NCBI RefSeq assembly: GCF_013141715.1 | Contig: NZ_WHOA01000069.1 | Span: 1-64,000 of the forward strand | Length of the DNA: 64,000 nt | From: Paenibacillus phytorum | GTDB taxonomy: Bacteria; Bacillota; Bacilli; Paenibacillales; NBRC-103111 | Reading direction: 5' to 3' | Part shown: positions 37,352 through 48,143 of the stretch, in pieces | Layout of the letters: every line of letters starts with the position of its first letter | How positions within the stretch are numbered: the stretch's first letter is position 1 | Made by a program: the position numbers and the translations under genes | The notes under the pieces: generated by a model | The model's database searches: none | Seen by the model: only the letters and a program-made list of their open reading frames with translations | Told to the model about the DNA's origin: nothing

Positions 37352-38209
37352 TTATGCGTTCGCGTTCGCTCCAGCAACGATTTCCGATATTTCCTGGGTA
37401 ATCGAGGCTTGACGCGCACGGTTATAGGCTAATGTGTAGCCGCTGATCATTTTCGTTGCATTCTTCGTAGCGGAATTCATTGCTGTCATTCTCGCACCGA
37501 ACTCACTTGCTTTACCTTCCAATACAGCACTGTAAATAAGCGTTTCCGCATATTTAGGTAGCAATACTTCCAGAACGCCTTCTGGTGATGGCTCATACTC
37601 ATAACTAGCAGCAGCCACGCCAGTAACTTCTTCCATAGGAAGCAGGCGAATCATGGTTGGAATTTGGGTAATCGCATTTTTGAATTGGTTGTATACCAAG
37701 AACAACTGGTCATACGTACCGTTCTCGAAGTTCTTCACTGCTGCAGTAGCTACAGGTTTAATATCCGCGAATTTCGGTGAATCCGGAACCCCTGTCACTT
37801 CTTCTACAACTGGCATGTTGCGTTTGCGGAAGAAATTACTACCTTTACGTCCGATTACAAAAATCGAATATTCAGCTGTTGATTTATGGTTTTCACGAAT
37901 CTCGGTCATGACCTTCCGCAACACGTTAGCGTTGTAGCCTCCAGCCAATCCACGATCCGAGGTGATTACTAAATAGCCCGTCTTCTTCACTTCGCGTGAC
38001 TGTAACATTGGGTGTTTGATCCCTTTGCTTCCAGCTGCGATGCTTTGAACGACTTCTTTCAACTTATCGGAGTAAGGACGTGCTGCTTCCGCAGAACGTT
38101 GTGCTCGTCTCAAATTCGCTGCAGAGACCATTTCCATCGCTCTCGTAATTTGTTTCGTGTTTTGTGTGGACTTGATTTGGCGCTTAATCTCGCGCATTCC
38201 TTTTGCCAT
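37352..38209 (-). CDS. atpG: ATP synthase F1 subunit gamma
   Basis: 285 residues. N- and C-terminal helices that form the central shaft are evident: MREIKRQIKSTQNTKQITRAMEM at the start and TAMNSATKNATKMISGYTLAYNRARQASITQEI at the end, with the Rossmann-like middle (YLVITSDRGLAGGYN). AGGTGA precedes the ATG. It is separated from atpA by 128 bases with an 11-bp hairpin. Confidence 0.96.
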   Translation of the reverse strand: MAKGMREIKRQIKSTQNTKQITRAMEMVSAANLRRAQRSAEAARPYSDKLKEVVQSIAAGSKGIKHPMLQSREVKKTGYLVITSDRGLAGGYNANVLRKVMTEIRENHKSTAEYSIFVIGRKGSNFFRKRNMPVVEEVTGVPDSPKFADIKPVATAAVKNFENGTYDQLFLVYNQFKNAITQIPTMIRLLPMEEVTGVAAASYEYEPSPEGVLEVLLPKYAETLIYSAVLEGKASEFGARMTAMNSATKNATKMISGYTLAYNRARQASITQEISEIVAGANANA

Positions 38210-38256
38210 ACCTGCTCACCTCTCTTTTGAGGCTTAGAAAAGCCTTCATTCGAAGA

Positions 38257-38329
38257 CCTGAATTCAGGCGATCAGCCTGCCCAGGATTAACACGGTAGGC
38301 AGAGCTTCACTTCAACAGGAAGCTCTGCC
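38257..38329 (-). other. Structured atpA-atpG intercistronic region
   Basis: A perfect 11-bp stem, GGCAGAGCTTC (38298-38308) with GAAGCTCTGCC (38319-38329), and a 12-bp palindrome CCTGAATTCAGG (38257-38268) lie in the only long gap among the F1 genes. No T run follows, so this looks like an mRNA processing or stability element, not a terminator. Confidence 0.6.
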
Positions 38330-38337
38330 ATCATGAT

Positions 38338-39858
<1,521 letters not shown>

Positions 39859-39884
39859 TCACCCCTATTCTTACAGTGCTTGTG

Positions 39885-40418
39885 TTAAACCAATGCTTTG
39901 GACAAGCGATCTAGCTTGCCTGCCAAGCTTCCATCATATAAACGATCACCGATACGTACTTGTACGCCGCCGAGCAGCTTAGGCTCAACCACGGACGAAA
40001 CACGAATCGTTTTACCTGTTACTTTGCTAAAATGTGAGGCAATTTCCGCTTGCTGTGCATCCGACAATACGAATGCCGAGTAAACGATTGCGCTCGCTTG
40101 CCCGAGTGCTTCATTCGCAACCTTGACATAATCACTCACCAAGGCGGAAAGAATGGATTGTCTACCTTTATCGATCAAGACCAGCAGCGTGTTCCACACC
40201 GGTTCGGAAACATTGCCCTCGAAAATCTGCTTCAGCAGGTCCGTTTTGACGGTCGTCCCGATATTCGGATGGTTCAGGAACTTCTGCAAGTCTGCATTAT
40301 CCCTAATCGCACTAGCTACAGATTTAAGCTCTTCTTCAACTTGGGAAATGATATTCTTTTCCTTCGCTACTTCGAATAAAGCTTTGGCATAACGCTTCGC
40401 TACGACGATGTCACTCAT
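39885..40418 (-). CDS. atpH: ATP synthase F1 subunit delta
   Basis: 177 residues of the OSCP/delta family, the stator link between alpha and b. The N-terminal VAKRYAKALFEVAKEKN and the C-terminal KVTGKTIRVSSVVEPKLLGGVQVRIGD blocks, in order, are typical. AGGAGG precedes the ATG, which overlaps the atpF stop by four bases. Confidence 0.95.
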   Translation of the reverse strand: MSDIVVAKRYAKALFEVAKEKNIISQVEEELKSVASAIRDNADLQKFLNHPNIGTTVKTDLLKQIFEGNVSEPVWNTLLVLIDKGRQSILSALVSDYVKVANEALGQASAIVYSAFVLSDAQQAEIASHFSKVTGKTIRVSSVVEPKLLGGVQVRIGDRLYDGSLAGKLDRLSKALV

Positions 40419-40900
40419 ACGTTGCCTCCTACCTCTTTGAGGTAATGCTCAACAAGTTCTTCTTGTGACTTTTCGTCGATTTGTTTCTCAATAATTTTGG
40501 ATGCGATCAGAACGGACATCGCGCCAACTTGGCTGCGAAGAGCGGCAACCGCTTTGTTCTTCTCATTTTCGATATCTTTAAGCGCTTCGTCTTTCAGACG
40601 ATTTGCTTCTGCACTAGCTGCGTGAATAATATCATCAGCTTGCTTGGAGCCTGTGTGCTTCGCTTGCTCAATGATGTCGTAAGCTTCCTTACGAGTTTGT
40701 TGCAGCGCTTGCTTTTGTTCCTCCAACAGTTGCTCAGCCTGCTTGCGGCTAGTTTCAGCTGTTTGAATTTGGTCTTTCACCAATTGTCTGCGTTTCTCCA
40801 TCATGCCGAACAGAGGACCGAACGCAAATTTAGAAAGCAACAAATATAAAATTAAGAACGCGATAAGTTGTATCCAAAATGTGGACCATTCAATATGCAA
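40415..40900 (-). CDS. atpF: ATP synthase Fo subunit b
   Basis: 161 residues: one N-terminal membrane helix (IQLIAFLILYLLLSKFAF) and a long charged coiled coil rich in Gln, Glu, Lys and Ala that forms the peripheral stalk. TTG start (HIEWSTFW) with GGGAG nine bases upstream. The gap after atpE is 78 bases. Confidence 0.94.
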   Translation of the reverse strand: MHIEWSTFWIQLIAFLILYLLLSKFAFGPLFGMMEKRRQLVKDQIQTAETSRKQAEQLLEEQKQALQQTRKEAYDIIEQAKHTGSKQADDIIHAASAEANRLKDEALKDIENEKNKAVAALRSQVGAMSVLIASKIIEKQIDEKSQEELVEHYLKEVGGNV

Positions 40901-40978
40901 GTAACGTCACTCCCTTCTGATAACATGGGCAAAACGAAGGCGTGGTGGCGACTACGGCCATCAACGCCAAGCGGTTTC

Positions 40979-41218
<240 letters not shown>

Positions 41219-41281
41219 TTAAACTCTTAGGTTTTTGTTGTTTTATAAGTGACTCGAGACTTCCCGAGGTAAGTCTAGTGC

Positions 41282-41989
41282 TTAGTGCTTTTCTTCGTGA
41301 ATCAATGTTTGCGAGATATAAACCATGGTCAGCATCGTAAATACGAAGGCTTGAATCGCGCCAACGAACACACTGAAGCCCTGCCATACGAAGAGAGGCG
41401 CAATTCCAAACCAACCTGCTCCAACAATGACAGATATCATGATTTCACCTGCATAAATGTTACCGTAAAGACGGAACGCAAGCGTAAGTGGCTTGGATAC
41501 AACTTCAATTAAATGAAGGATCAACATTGCCCCTTTGAATTCAAAATAATGCGCGAAGTAATGCTTTGTGTTACGTGTTATCCCTAAGAAGTGACTTAGT
41601 ACGATAACGATAACAGTTAATGCTCCTGTTACTGCGATATCAGCTGTCGGTGATTTCCACCAAGATACATGATCTTCTGTCACGATCGAGAAAGGAAGGC
41701 CAAGCATGTTGCCGATAAAGATGTACATAATTAGCGTAAGACCAAGTGCAATAAACCCTTTGCCATGCTTGGAACCGATCGTGCTTCCAATGATGCCTTC
41801 TACAAACTCAATGGTCCATTCCATGAAGTTTTGCAATTTCGAAGGATTTGTTACGGATGCTCGGCTCGCTCCTGCAATTGCAAGAATCAGCACAATAACT
41901 GTGGTAATCCCGATCATCATCAGTGCTGATGCATCGAAATGAAAGCCTAACCACTCAAACTCTGGTACCTTATGTTCCATATTTTCCAT
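41282..41989 (-). CDS. atpB: ATP synthase Fo subunit a
   Basis: 235 residues with five to six helices. The half-channel helix carries the essential Arg in LAFRLYGNIYAGEIM, and the following FVGAIQAFVFTMLTMVYIS is typical. ATG 41989 (ENMEHKVPEFEW) has AGGGG five bases upstream; the frame is open five codons further. It follows atpI by 37 bases. Confidence 0.95.
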   Translation of the reverse strand: MENMEHKVPEFEWLGFHFDASALMMIGITTVIVLILAIAGASRASVTNPSKLQNFMEWTIEFVEGIIGSTIGSKHGKGFIALGLTLIMYIFIGNMLGLPFSIVTEDHVSWWKSPTADIAVTGALTVIVIVLSHFLGITRNTKHYFAHYFEFKGAMLILHLIEVVSKPLTLAFRLYGNIYAGEIMISVIVGAGWFGIAPLFVWQGFSVFVGAIQAFVFTMLTMVYISQTLIHEEKH

Positions 41990-42026
41990 TTTCACCCCTT
42001 TCATCCATTGAAGTTACATCGTGGAA

Positions 42027-42407
42027 TTACTTCTTAGACTTCTTAATAGAAAGAATACCCAGTACGAGTGTTGCCAATTGAGCAAAAAAGTATCCAACAA
42101 TCGTCGTGGTTAATGCAACATGTTCGGGATACCTGACGGCAACCAAACCAACAAACCCAGCGATTGCTGCCCTTGTCAGAAAGCCAAGGGTTACCTTGCG
42201 CCCTGACTGCTCTATCGCAGCTGCTGCCAGCTTGTTAATCTTCCAGGCCAAAAACCTTGCATTAATCATACTTGCAATGGAACCAAGCATAATGCCGGCA
42301 AAGTAAATGCGGTAATCGACAAGAAGCGCCCATGCAGCCAAACAAAAGGATAAAAAGAAAAGAAATACATTTTGAACCGTTTTCAGAGTGGCCGAAAAGT
42401 CGTCCAT
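42027..42407 (-). CDS. atpI: ATP synthase subunit I (AtpI/UncI)
   Basis: About 126 residues and four membrane helices, of the UncI family that helps assemble the c-ring or supply Mg2+. The basic segment FLAWKINKLAAAAIEQSGRK between helices two and three is typical. Two ATG codons overlap the atpZ stop (ATGATG); the second is six bases from GGAGG and is preferred. Confidence 0.85.
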   Translation of the reverse strand: MDDFSATLKTVQNVFLFFLSFCLAAWALLVDYRIYFAGIMLGSIASMINARFLAWKINKLAAAAIEQSGRKVTLGFLTRAAIAGFVGLVAVRYPEHVALTTTIVGYFFAQLATLVLGILSIKKSKK

Positions 42408-42628
42408 CATAGCCCTCCGTACTGCTTTATCATGAAGTAAATGCTAATGATGCCGGTTACAAGCCCCAGTAAAAATCCACCTAGCAACCAGAACTGTCCA
42501 CCTAGTGTGCCACTTAACCAATCACCGAAGAAATATCCGGCTGCCAAACATACGACAAGGTCTATGCCAATTGCACTAGTTAACGCTACTGCCCGCCAAG
42601 GATTATCATTGGAATTTGGCCGTTTCAT
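42407..42628 (-). CDS. atpZ: AtpZ-type small Fo accessory protein
   Basis: 73 residues and two membrane helices (residues ~12-33 and 43-64). It resembles AtpZ, the small protein often found before atpI and proposed to act with it in Mg2+/Ca2+ transport or c-ring assembly. The start at ATG 42628 (KRPNSNDNPW) has AGGAGG five bases before it, while the upstream start at 42652 lies inside a hairpin element. First gene of the atp operon, about 60 bases after the predicted transcription start. Confidence 0.82.
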   Translation of the reverse strand: MKRPNSNDNPWRAVALTSAIGIDLVVCLAAGYFFGDWLSGTLGGQFWLLGGFLLGLVTGIISIYFMIKQYGGL

Positions 42629-42630
42629 CG

Positions 42631-42675
42631 CATCCTCCTGAGAGTTTTCCACATGGGAAAACCCGTCTCGTAGAC
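42631..42675 (-). repeat. Degenerate hairpin-SD element in the atp leader
   Basis: Minus strand: TCTACGAGACGG, then GTTTTCC-catgt-GGAAAAC, then TCTCAGGAGG, the atpZ ribosome site. It has the same layout as the strong copies with an independent stem sequence. Confidence 0.5.
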
Positions 42676-42697
42676 ATAGTGCTACGAATCCTCATTC

Positions 42698-42727
42698 ATT
42701 GTATCGAAGCCATGCAAGGTTTGTCAA
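42698..42727 (-). promoter_or_regulatory. Predicted sigma-A promoter of the atp operon
   Basis: Minus strand: TTGACA (42727-42722), 18 bases, then TACAAT (42703-42698), an almost consensus promoter right after the mnaA terminator. Confidence 0.82.
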
Positions 42728-42756
42728 TTGACGGAACTTCATTTGTGACTTCCTAC

Positions 42757-42789
42757 AAAACCCCTCAGAGCCTTGCGGCTCTAGGGTTT
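42757..42789 (-). terminator. Terminator after mnaA
   Basis: AAACCCT/AGGGGTTT outer arms and GAGCC/GGCTC inner arms with loop GCAA, then TTTTG on the minus strand. It lies about 60 bases after the mnaA stop. Confidence 0.75.
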
Positions 42790-42851
42790 GCGAGTTTCCA
42801 AACCAAACAGTCGAACTGTACGCTGTAGCGTTTGTCATGATTTTGTCACGG

Positions 42852-43988
42852 TTAGAATGCTTCCGGACGCTCAGAGGTCTTGCCGAAGTGATAAAGTATC
42901 GCTTGCACGATGCGTTCAGACGATTTTCCATCCCCATAAGGGTTAGCGGCTTGACTCATTTTGTTGTATAAATCTGGATCTGTTAGAAGCGCGCGAGCAC
43001 GCTCATAGACCACTTCCTCATCCGTTCCAACGAGTTCAAGCGTACCTGCCTGGATACCCTCTGGACGTTCTGTCGTATCGCGCAGAACTAGAACCGGCAC
43101 ACCAAAAGACGGCGCTTCTTCTTGAAGACCACCAGAGTCTGTCAGGATCATATGGGCATGCGGATAGAAGTTGTGGAACTCGAATACGTCAAATGGGTCT
43201 ACCAGCTTGATGCGTGGATGATTACCCAGGATCTCATGTGCAGGTTCCTTGACTGCAGGACTTAGATGCACGGGATAAACGATCGCAATATCTTCGAACT
43301 CATCGGCAATACGTTTCACAGCACGGAAGATTTGACGGTGAGGCTCGCCTTGCGATTCACGGCGATGCGCCGTCATCAAGATCAGCTTACGGCCCGCTGC
43401 CCATTCCAATACAGGGTGTTCAAATTTCTCTTGTACCGTGTATTTAAACACATCCGTAACCGTATTCCCCGTCACATAAATCTGGGATTCCGATTTATTT
43501 TCTTTGCGCAGATTGTCAGCCGATTGCTGCGTTGGCGCAAAGTGCAGATCCGCTATTACACCCGTTAATTGACGGTTCATTTCCTCCGGGTAAGGGGACA
43601 TTTTGTTCCACGTACGAAGACCTGCCTCGACATGTCCCACTTGAATTTGCTGCATGAATGCCGCATAGCTTGCAAGGAATGTTGTCAATGTGTCGCCGTG
43701 GACGAGAATCAGGTCAGGCTTAGCTTCTTGGAAGACAGGCTCCAAACCTTGCAGTACACGCATCGTAATTTCATTCAGCGTTTGACGATCTTTCATGACA
43801 TTCAAGTCGAAATCTGGTTTAATCTTGAAAATATCCAGCACTTGGTCGAGCATTTGTCGATGCTGAGCTGTCACACAGACAAGAGACTCAATATGTTCAG
43901 GATGCTTCTCCAGCTCCAAAATAAGCGGAGCCATCTTAATCGCTTCGGGTCTTGTTCCGAAGATCGTAATGACTTTTAAACGTTTCAT
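42852..43988 (-). CDS. mnaA: UDP-N-acetylglucosamine 2-epimerase (non-hydrolysing)
   Basis: 378 residues. Interconverts UDP-GlcNAc and UDP-ManNAc in the cytoplasm. The family N-terminus VITIFGTRPEAIKMAPLI, VHGDTLTTF, GHVEAGLRTWNKMSPYPEEMNRQ, HRRESQGEPH and LTDSGGLQEEAPSFGVPVLVLRDTTERPE are all present, the last two being the catalytic and allosteric blocks. It supplies the sugar for the TagA-like transferase at 6679-7467. The ribosome site AAGGGG is the 3' edge of a hairpin repeat element. It stands between upp and the atp operon, unlike B. subtilis, where atp follows upp directly. Confidence 0.94.
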   Translation of the reverse strand: MKRLKVITIFGTRPEAIKMAPLILELEKHPEHIESLVCVTAQHRQMLDQVLDIFKIKPDFDLNVMKDRQTLNEITMRVLQGLEPVFQEAKPDLILVHGDTLTTFLASYAAFMQQIQVGHVEAGLRTWNKMSPYPEEMNRQLTGVIADLHFAPTQQSADNLRKENKSESQIYVTGNTVTDVFKYTVQEKFEHPVLEWAAGRKLILMTAHRRESQGEPHRQIFRAVKRIADEFEDIAIVYPVHLSPAVKEPAHEILGNHPRIKLVDPFDVFEFHNFYPHAHMILTDSGGLQEEAPSFGVPVLVLRDTTERPEGIQAGTLELVGTDEEVVYERARALLTDPDLYNKMSQAANPYGDGKSSERIVQAILYHFGKTSERPEAF

Positions 43989-44001
43989 CGGTTTCTTCTC
44001 C

Positions 44002-44041
44002 CCTTAGAGCTTTCTGTAAGAAAGCTGACTTCGTAAGCAAA
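44002..44041 (-). repeat. Hairpin-Shine-Dalgarno repeat element, copy before mnaA
   Basis: Minus strand: TTTGCTTACGAAGTC, hairpin AGCTTTCT-taca-GAAAGCT, then CTAAGGGG, the mnaA ribosome site. The upp stop codon lies one base beyond its 5' edge. Confidence 0.85.
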
Positions 44042-44671
44042 TTATTTAGTGCCGAACAGACGATCTCCTGCATCGCCGAGTCCCGGTACGATATAGCCAT
44101 GATCGTTCAGGTAGTCGTCAACGGCAGCAACGTAAATATCAACGTCAGGATGCTCTTGTTGAACTGCTTTGATCCCTTCTGGTGCTGCAATTAAGCACAT
44201 CAGCTTCATTTGCGTACAGCCTCTGCGTTTTAGCACTTCAATCGCCATATTCGCGGATCCGCCAGTAGCCAGCATCGGGTCAATAACAATTAACTCCCGC
44301 TCCAGGACATCTGTCGGCAGCTTCACATAATACTCGACAGGTTGAAGCGTGTCAGGATCACGGTACAAGCCAACATGTCCAACTTTGGCAGCCGGAATCA
44401 GCTTAAGTATCCCATCTACCATACCTAGACCTGCACGCAGGATCGGAATGAGTCCCAGCATTCTGCCAGAAATAATACGGCAATCTGCTGTAGTCACAGG
44501 CGTTTTCACCTGTACATGCTCAAGCGGAATATCTCTCGTAATCTCATAGGCCATTAAAGTCGCAACCTCGTCTACGAGATCTCGAAAATCCTTCGTTTTC
44601 GTATTCTCATCCCGAATATAAGTTAGCTTATGTTGAATTAGCGGATGATCACAAATAAATAACTTCCCCAT
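44042..44671 (-). CDS. upp: Uracil phosphoribosyltransferase
   Basis: 209 residues. Salvages uracil to UMP with PRPP. The PRPP loop [19 protein letters not shown], the [17 protein letters not shown] block and the uracil-binding C-terminus [18 protein letters not shown] are conserved. AGGAGG is six bases before the ATG. An extended -10 promoter lies about 75 bases upstream; mnaA follows after 53 bases. Confidence 0.96.
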   Translation of the reverse strand: MGKLFICDHPLIQHKLTYIRDENTKTKDFRDLVDEVATLMAYEITRDIPLEHVQVKTPVTTADCRIISGRMLGLIPILRAGLGMVDGILKLIPAAKVGHVGLYRDPDTLQPVEYYVKLPTDVLERELIVIDPMLATGGSANMAIEVLKRRGCTQMKLMCLIAAPEGIKAVQQEHPDVDIYVAAVDDYLNDHGYIVPGLGDAGDRLFGTK

Positions 44672-44745
44672 AATTTCCTCCTAAAAAGCTGCGTTTTATA
44701 TGTATTTCACAAAAAAATATCGTCATGGTACGACAAACCTCGTCC

Positions 44746-44754
44746 ATTATATCA
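44746..44754 (-). promoter_or_regulatory. upp: Predicted extended -10 promoter of upp
   Basis: TGATATAAT on the minus strand, a full TGn-TATAAT extended -10; no good -35 is seen. The leader to the upp ATG would be about 70 bases. Confidence 0.55.
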
Positions 44755-44813
44755 TATGTTATCCAACTTATCCTCTGTAAAACCAAAGCTTCCGTGAATA
44801 TCCATTTTACACG

Positions 44814-44848
44814 AAAAAACCACTAGGATTTTTCATCCGAGCGGTTTT
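44814..44848 (-). terminator. Terminator after the SgrR-like gene
   Basis: AAAACCGCT/AGTGGTTTT with inner GGAT/ATCC and loop GAAAA, then TTTTTTCG on the minus strand. It lies 17 bases after the stop. Confidence 0.88.
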
Positions 44849-44865
44849 GGTATAACAGGATCAGC

Positions 44866-46689
44866 TCAATCTACGATTTCGGGGCAGAACCAGATACTCT
44901 TGAAGTCGAACCAACCGAGCGTATTGAAAGAAATGCCTTGAAGGTGCGGGCTATAAACTAATTGTTGGGTCGTATGAAGAAGAAATAAGACCGATTGGTT
45001 TTGCGATAATAATTCTTGCATGGCGCGGATTCGTTGCAAACGCACCTGACCATCAGGCTCAGCTTCGATTGAGGCAATGGTTTCATCGAACATTCTTCGC
45101 TGCTCATCGGTCGCGTATACACGCAGCGCCAAGTTGCCTATCTTATACATCTCAATCAGACAACGGGCCTCATCGTCATCTGCGACAACCCCGCCGACAA
45201 TGATATCTGCACATTGCATCCTATGCACCTTGGACATTTCCTCAAAAGAATATTCCTGTAGAGCAACCTGAATTCCGATTTCGAGGCAGCGAGCATGAAC
45301 CCATTCAGCTAGGGCACGGTTTTTTGGGGTGAAAATCATCGTTATCGGCTGGCCTTCATATCCGCATTGACTTAGTAATTCTCTAGCTCGTTCAGGCTGG
45401 TCATCTTCCGGTAGTTCGACTGGCGAATCGGTCGGCAAGAAATCCGCGGCAGGTATCGCATTATATAGCCCCAGTTCCTTAATCATGCCGCTACGATTAA
45501 GTACTAGCTGAAGCGCTTGCCGAAAATGGATATCCTGCTGAGGCCCTTCCTTTCGTAAATTAAAGACTAACATGCTAGAACCCAGCATCATGATTTCTTT
45601 TTTACACCAATGCGCCGGTGCCGGCTGTTTAGAATGACTGAGCTTGCCCATTTGGAAGTTCAGCTGCTGCCACCTTCGCTCACTCACCATTTCCGGGACG
45701 CAAAGCAGTTCGATACGATCCAGGTGGGCGGACTCCCGGTAATAATCCTCGAACGCTTCGAATGTTACGCCTCCTTCATCATACCTCGTAATTCGGAACG
45801 GACCCGTCCCTACGGGCAGCATGCCTGGATCGCTCACTTTCTGAGCGCTGTACACATCAGCCGGTACGATCGCAGCCTGATAGGAACTTACGTAGTGAGG
45901 AAACATATAATTCGGCGCATTCAACTCGACTCTAACGGTCAGCCGATCCACTGCGCGGATGTCTCTAACGGATTCCAACAGCCATCGGTTTGGAGAATCT
46001 TCCGTGCCAAGTGTACGCACCCGATTAAGCGAAAAGACCGCATCTGCCGATGTCATCTCACGACCATGATGGAATCGCACCCGCTTACGCAAATAAAACG
46101 TCCAGATCGTTGCATTCTCGTTACATTCCCAGGCATGCGCCAAACCTGGCTCTAAGCTGCCGCAAGCAGGATCAAAATAGAGCAGCGTATCGAAAGCCTG
46201 CTTCACGAGATGGAGATCGCCAGAGAAGAGCACATCCACAGGGTCTAGGGTCAAAACTCTCATCTGCATCGGCAATCGAAGGGTTTCAGGATCGCCGGAC
46301 TCAAGGGTCCCTCTATATCCAAAGTAACTTCCTAACCAAGCTAAGAATCGATCCATGACTCCTGGATCCAATCCTTCTATTTGAAACAAACTCATCGCAC
46401 TGTTCAAATTCCCCTGTTCAACATGCAATTTTGCTTCAGTAAACAAAAGATCTTCGACGGAAGCCAGAAACCGGATCATAGAACGGTTACCGCGCCCACG
46501 ACCCGGTGTCCAGGAAATCCATGCCATCTCAATCATCTTGCGAATCAATATCTTCACATTACGTTCCGTACAATACAGGTAACCGGCTATTTCTTCAACG
46601 GACACGGGCACATCCATATCGGTTTGTTGAAAATTGTGAACCCGCATTAATGTTGTTTTCAACTGCACGTACTGTAAAACAAGCTGCAT
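44866..46689 (-). CDS. SgrR-like regulator: N-terminal HTH fused to a solute-binding domain
   Basis: 607 residues. Residues ~1-110 form an SgrR-type winged helix (VSVEEIAGYLYCTERNVKILIRKM, then WISWTPGRGRGNRS, the family's arginine-rich wing). Residues ~160-600 look like a family 5 extracellular solute-binding protein (LEPGLAHAWE, WTFYLRKRVRFHHGREMTS) but there is no signal peptide, so it is a cytoplasmic ligand-sensing regulator. E. coli SgrR of this layout responds to sugar-phosphate stress; the ligand here is unknown. AAGGAGG lies eight bases before the ATG. It interrupts the usual glyA-upp order and has its own terminator. Confidence 0.85.
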   Translation of the reverse strand: MQLVLQYVQLKTTLMRVHNFQQTDMDVPVSVEEIAGYLYCTERNVKILIRKMIEMAWISWTPGRGRGNRSMIRFLASVEDLLFTEAKLHVEQGNLNSAMSLFQIEGLDPGVMDRFLAWLGSYFGYRGTLESGDPETLRLPMQMRVLTLDPVDVLFSGDLHLVKQAFDTLLYFDPACGSLEPGLAHAWECNENATIWTFYLRKRVRFHHGREMTSADAVFSLNRVRTLGTEDSPNRWLLESVRDIRAVDRLTVRVELNAPNYMFPHYVSSYQAAIVPADVYSAQKVSDPGMLPVGTGPFRITRYDEGGVTFEAFEDYYRESAHLDRIELLCVPEMVSERRWQQLNFQMGKLSHSKQPAPAHWCKKEIMMLGSSMLVFNLRKEGPQQDIHFRQALQLVLNRSGMIKELGLYNAIPAADFLPTDSPVELPEDDQPERARELLSQCGYEGQPITMIFTPKNRALAEWVHARCLEIGIQVALQEYSFEEMSKVHRMQCADIIVGGVVADDDEARCLIEMYKIGNLALRVYATDEQRRMFDETIASIEAEPDGQVRLQRIRAMQELLSQNQSVLFLLHTTQQLVYSPHLQGISFNTLGWFDFKSIWFCPEIVD

Positions 46690-46827
46690 GGATGCAACCT
46701 CCTTTTACACGAATTACCAAGAAGTATAGGTCTGCCCCCATACTTTCGTCAACAGCCTCTGGACGGATAAAAGGGTAAAAAAAAGCCGACTCCTGAGAGC
46801 CGACCTGAACATATTTTTAAATTAGAA

Positions 46828-48078
46828 TTAATAAGTTAAACCTGGGTAAAGCGGATACTGCGCTGTCAGGTCTTTCACTAAACCGCGTGCTTTCTCCAAA
46901 ACAGCTTCGTCTTTCGGGTTTTTCAGGGTAAGTCCAATCACTTTCGCGATTGTTTTCATTGCTTCTTCATTCATACCACGGGATGTTACAGCCGGTGTAC
47001 CTAGACGGATACCGCTAGTGATGAACGGACTTGTTGGGTCAAAAGGAATCGCGTTTTTGTTTGCTGTAATACCAATTTCGTCTAGAACGTGTTCAGCGTC
47101 TTTACCCGAAATGTTCAAGTTGCGCAAATCGATCAGCATCAAGTGGTTATCCGTACCGCCGGAAACAAGGTTAATACCTTCAGCCGTTAAAGCTGTCGCC
47201 AATGCTTGCGCATTGTTGATCACGTTTTGTCCGTATGTTTTGAAATCTGGTTGCAGAGCTTCACCGAAGGAAACAGCTTTTGCTGCAATTGTGTGCATCA
47301 AAGGACCACCTTGGGTACCAGGGAAAACGGCTTTATCGATCGCTGCTGCCCAAGCTTTGCGCGTAAGAATCATACCGCCGCGAGGACCTCGAAGCGTTTT
47401 GTGCGTTGTTGTCGTTACGAAATGTGCGTGCGGCACTGGGTTCGGATGCAAACCAGCAGCAACAAGACCCGCGATATGAGCCATATCGACGAAGAACAGC
47501 GCGCCTACATCATTAGCAATGGAAGCCAAAGCTTCGAAATCAATCGTGCGCGGGTAAGCACTTGCGCCAGCTACGAGCATGCGAGGCTTGTGTTTGAATG
47601 CAGCTTTACGAACATCGTCGTAATCAATGCGGAAATCTTTCTCGCTTACACCGTAAGCTACGAAGTTGTAGAGAATACCGGATGCATTCACTGGGCTACC
47701 GTGTGTTAAGTGACCACCGTGTGCCAGGTTCATACCCAGAACAGTATCACCAGGATTTAGAGCTGCCAAGTAAACAGCCATGTTGGCTTGTGCGCCGGAA
47801 TGCGGTTGAACGTTCGCGTGCTCAGCACCGAAAAGCTCTTTTGCGCGATCGCGAGCGATATCTTCTACGATGTCTACGTGCTCGCAGCCGCCATAGTATC
47901 TTTTGCCTGGGTAGCCTTCTGCATATTTGTTCGTTAGCACTGTACCCATAGCTTCAAGAACAGCTTGGCTAACGATGTTTTCGGATGCAATAAGCTCAAT
48001 TTTGTCACGTTGGCGGGCAAGCTCAAGGTTCATGGCTGCTACAATTTTAGGATCTTGTTTGCTCAAAAAGTTTGTCAT
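46828..48078 (-). CDS. glyA: Serine hydroxymethyltransferase
   Basis: 416 residues, PLP enzyme that converts serine and tetrahydrofolate to glycine and 5,10-methylene-THF. The PLP-lysine motif [33 protein letters not shown] and [15 protein letters not shown] are intact. AGGAGG is eight bases before the ATG. It lies 65 bases after the TIGR01440 gene, downstream of the ZTP riboswitch, in keeping with the known control of glyA by ZTP. After the stop there is a T run on the minus strand but only a weak stem, so its terminator is unclear. Confidence 0.97.
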   Translation of the reverse strand: MTNFLSKQDPKIVAAMNLELARQRDKIELIASENIVSQAVLEAMGTVLTNKYAEGYPGKRYYGGCEHVDIVEDIARDRAKELFGAEHANVQPHSGAQANMAVYLAALNPGDTVLGMNLAHGGHLTHGSPVNASGILYNFVAYGVSEKDFRIDYDDVRKAAFKHKPRMLVAGASAYPRTIDFEALASIANDVGALFFVDMAHIAGLVAAGLHPNPVPHAHFVTTTTHKTLRGPRGGMILTRKAWAAAIDKAVFPGTQGGPLMHTIAAKAVSFGEALQPDFKTYGQNVINNAQALATALTAEGINLVSGGTDNHLMLIDLRNLNISGKDAEHVLDEIGITANKNAIPFDPTSPFITSGIRLGTPAVTSRGMNEEAMKTIAKVIGLTLKNPKDEAVLEKARGLVKDLTAQYPLYPGLTY

Positions 48079-48143
48079 ATTAAATTCCTCCTACAGGGTA
48101 GTTTTATCTGTTAAGTCTTAATTCCTTTTGATAGTTAAAAAGT

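Noticed and set aside
46788-46825. Terminator after glyA
   Set aside because: There is a T run on the minus strand, but the flanking GCCGAC copies are direct, not inverted, and the stem is only 3-4 bp.
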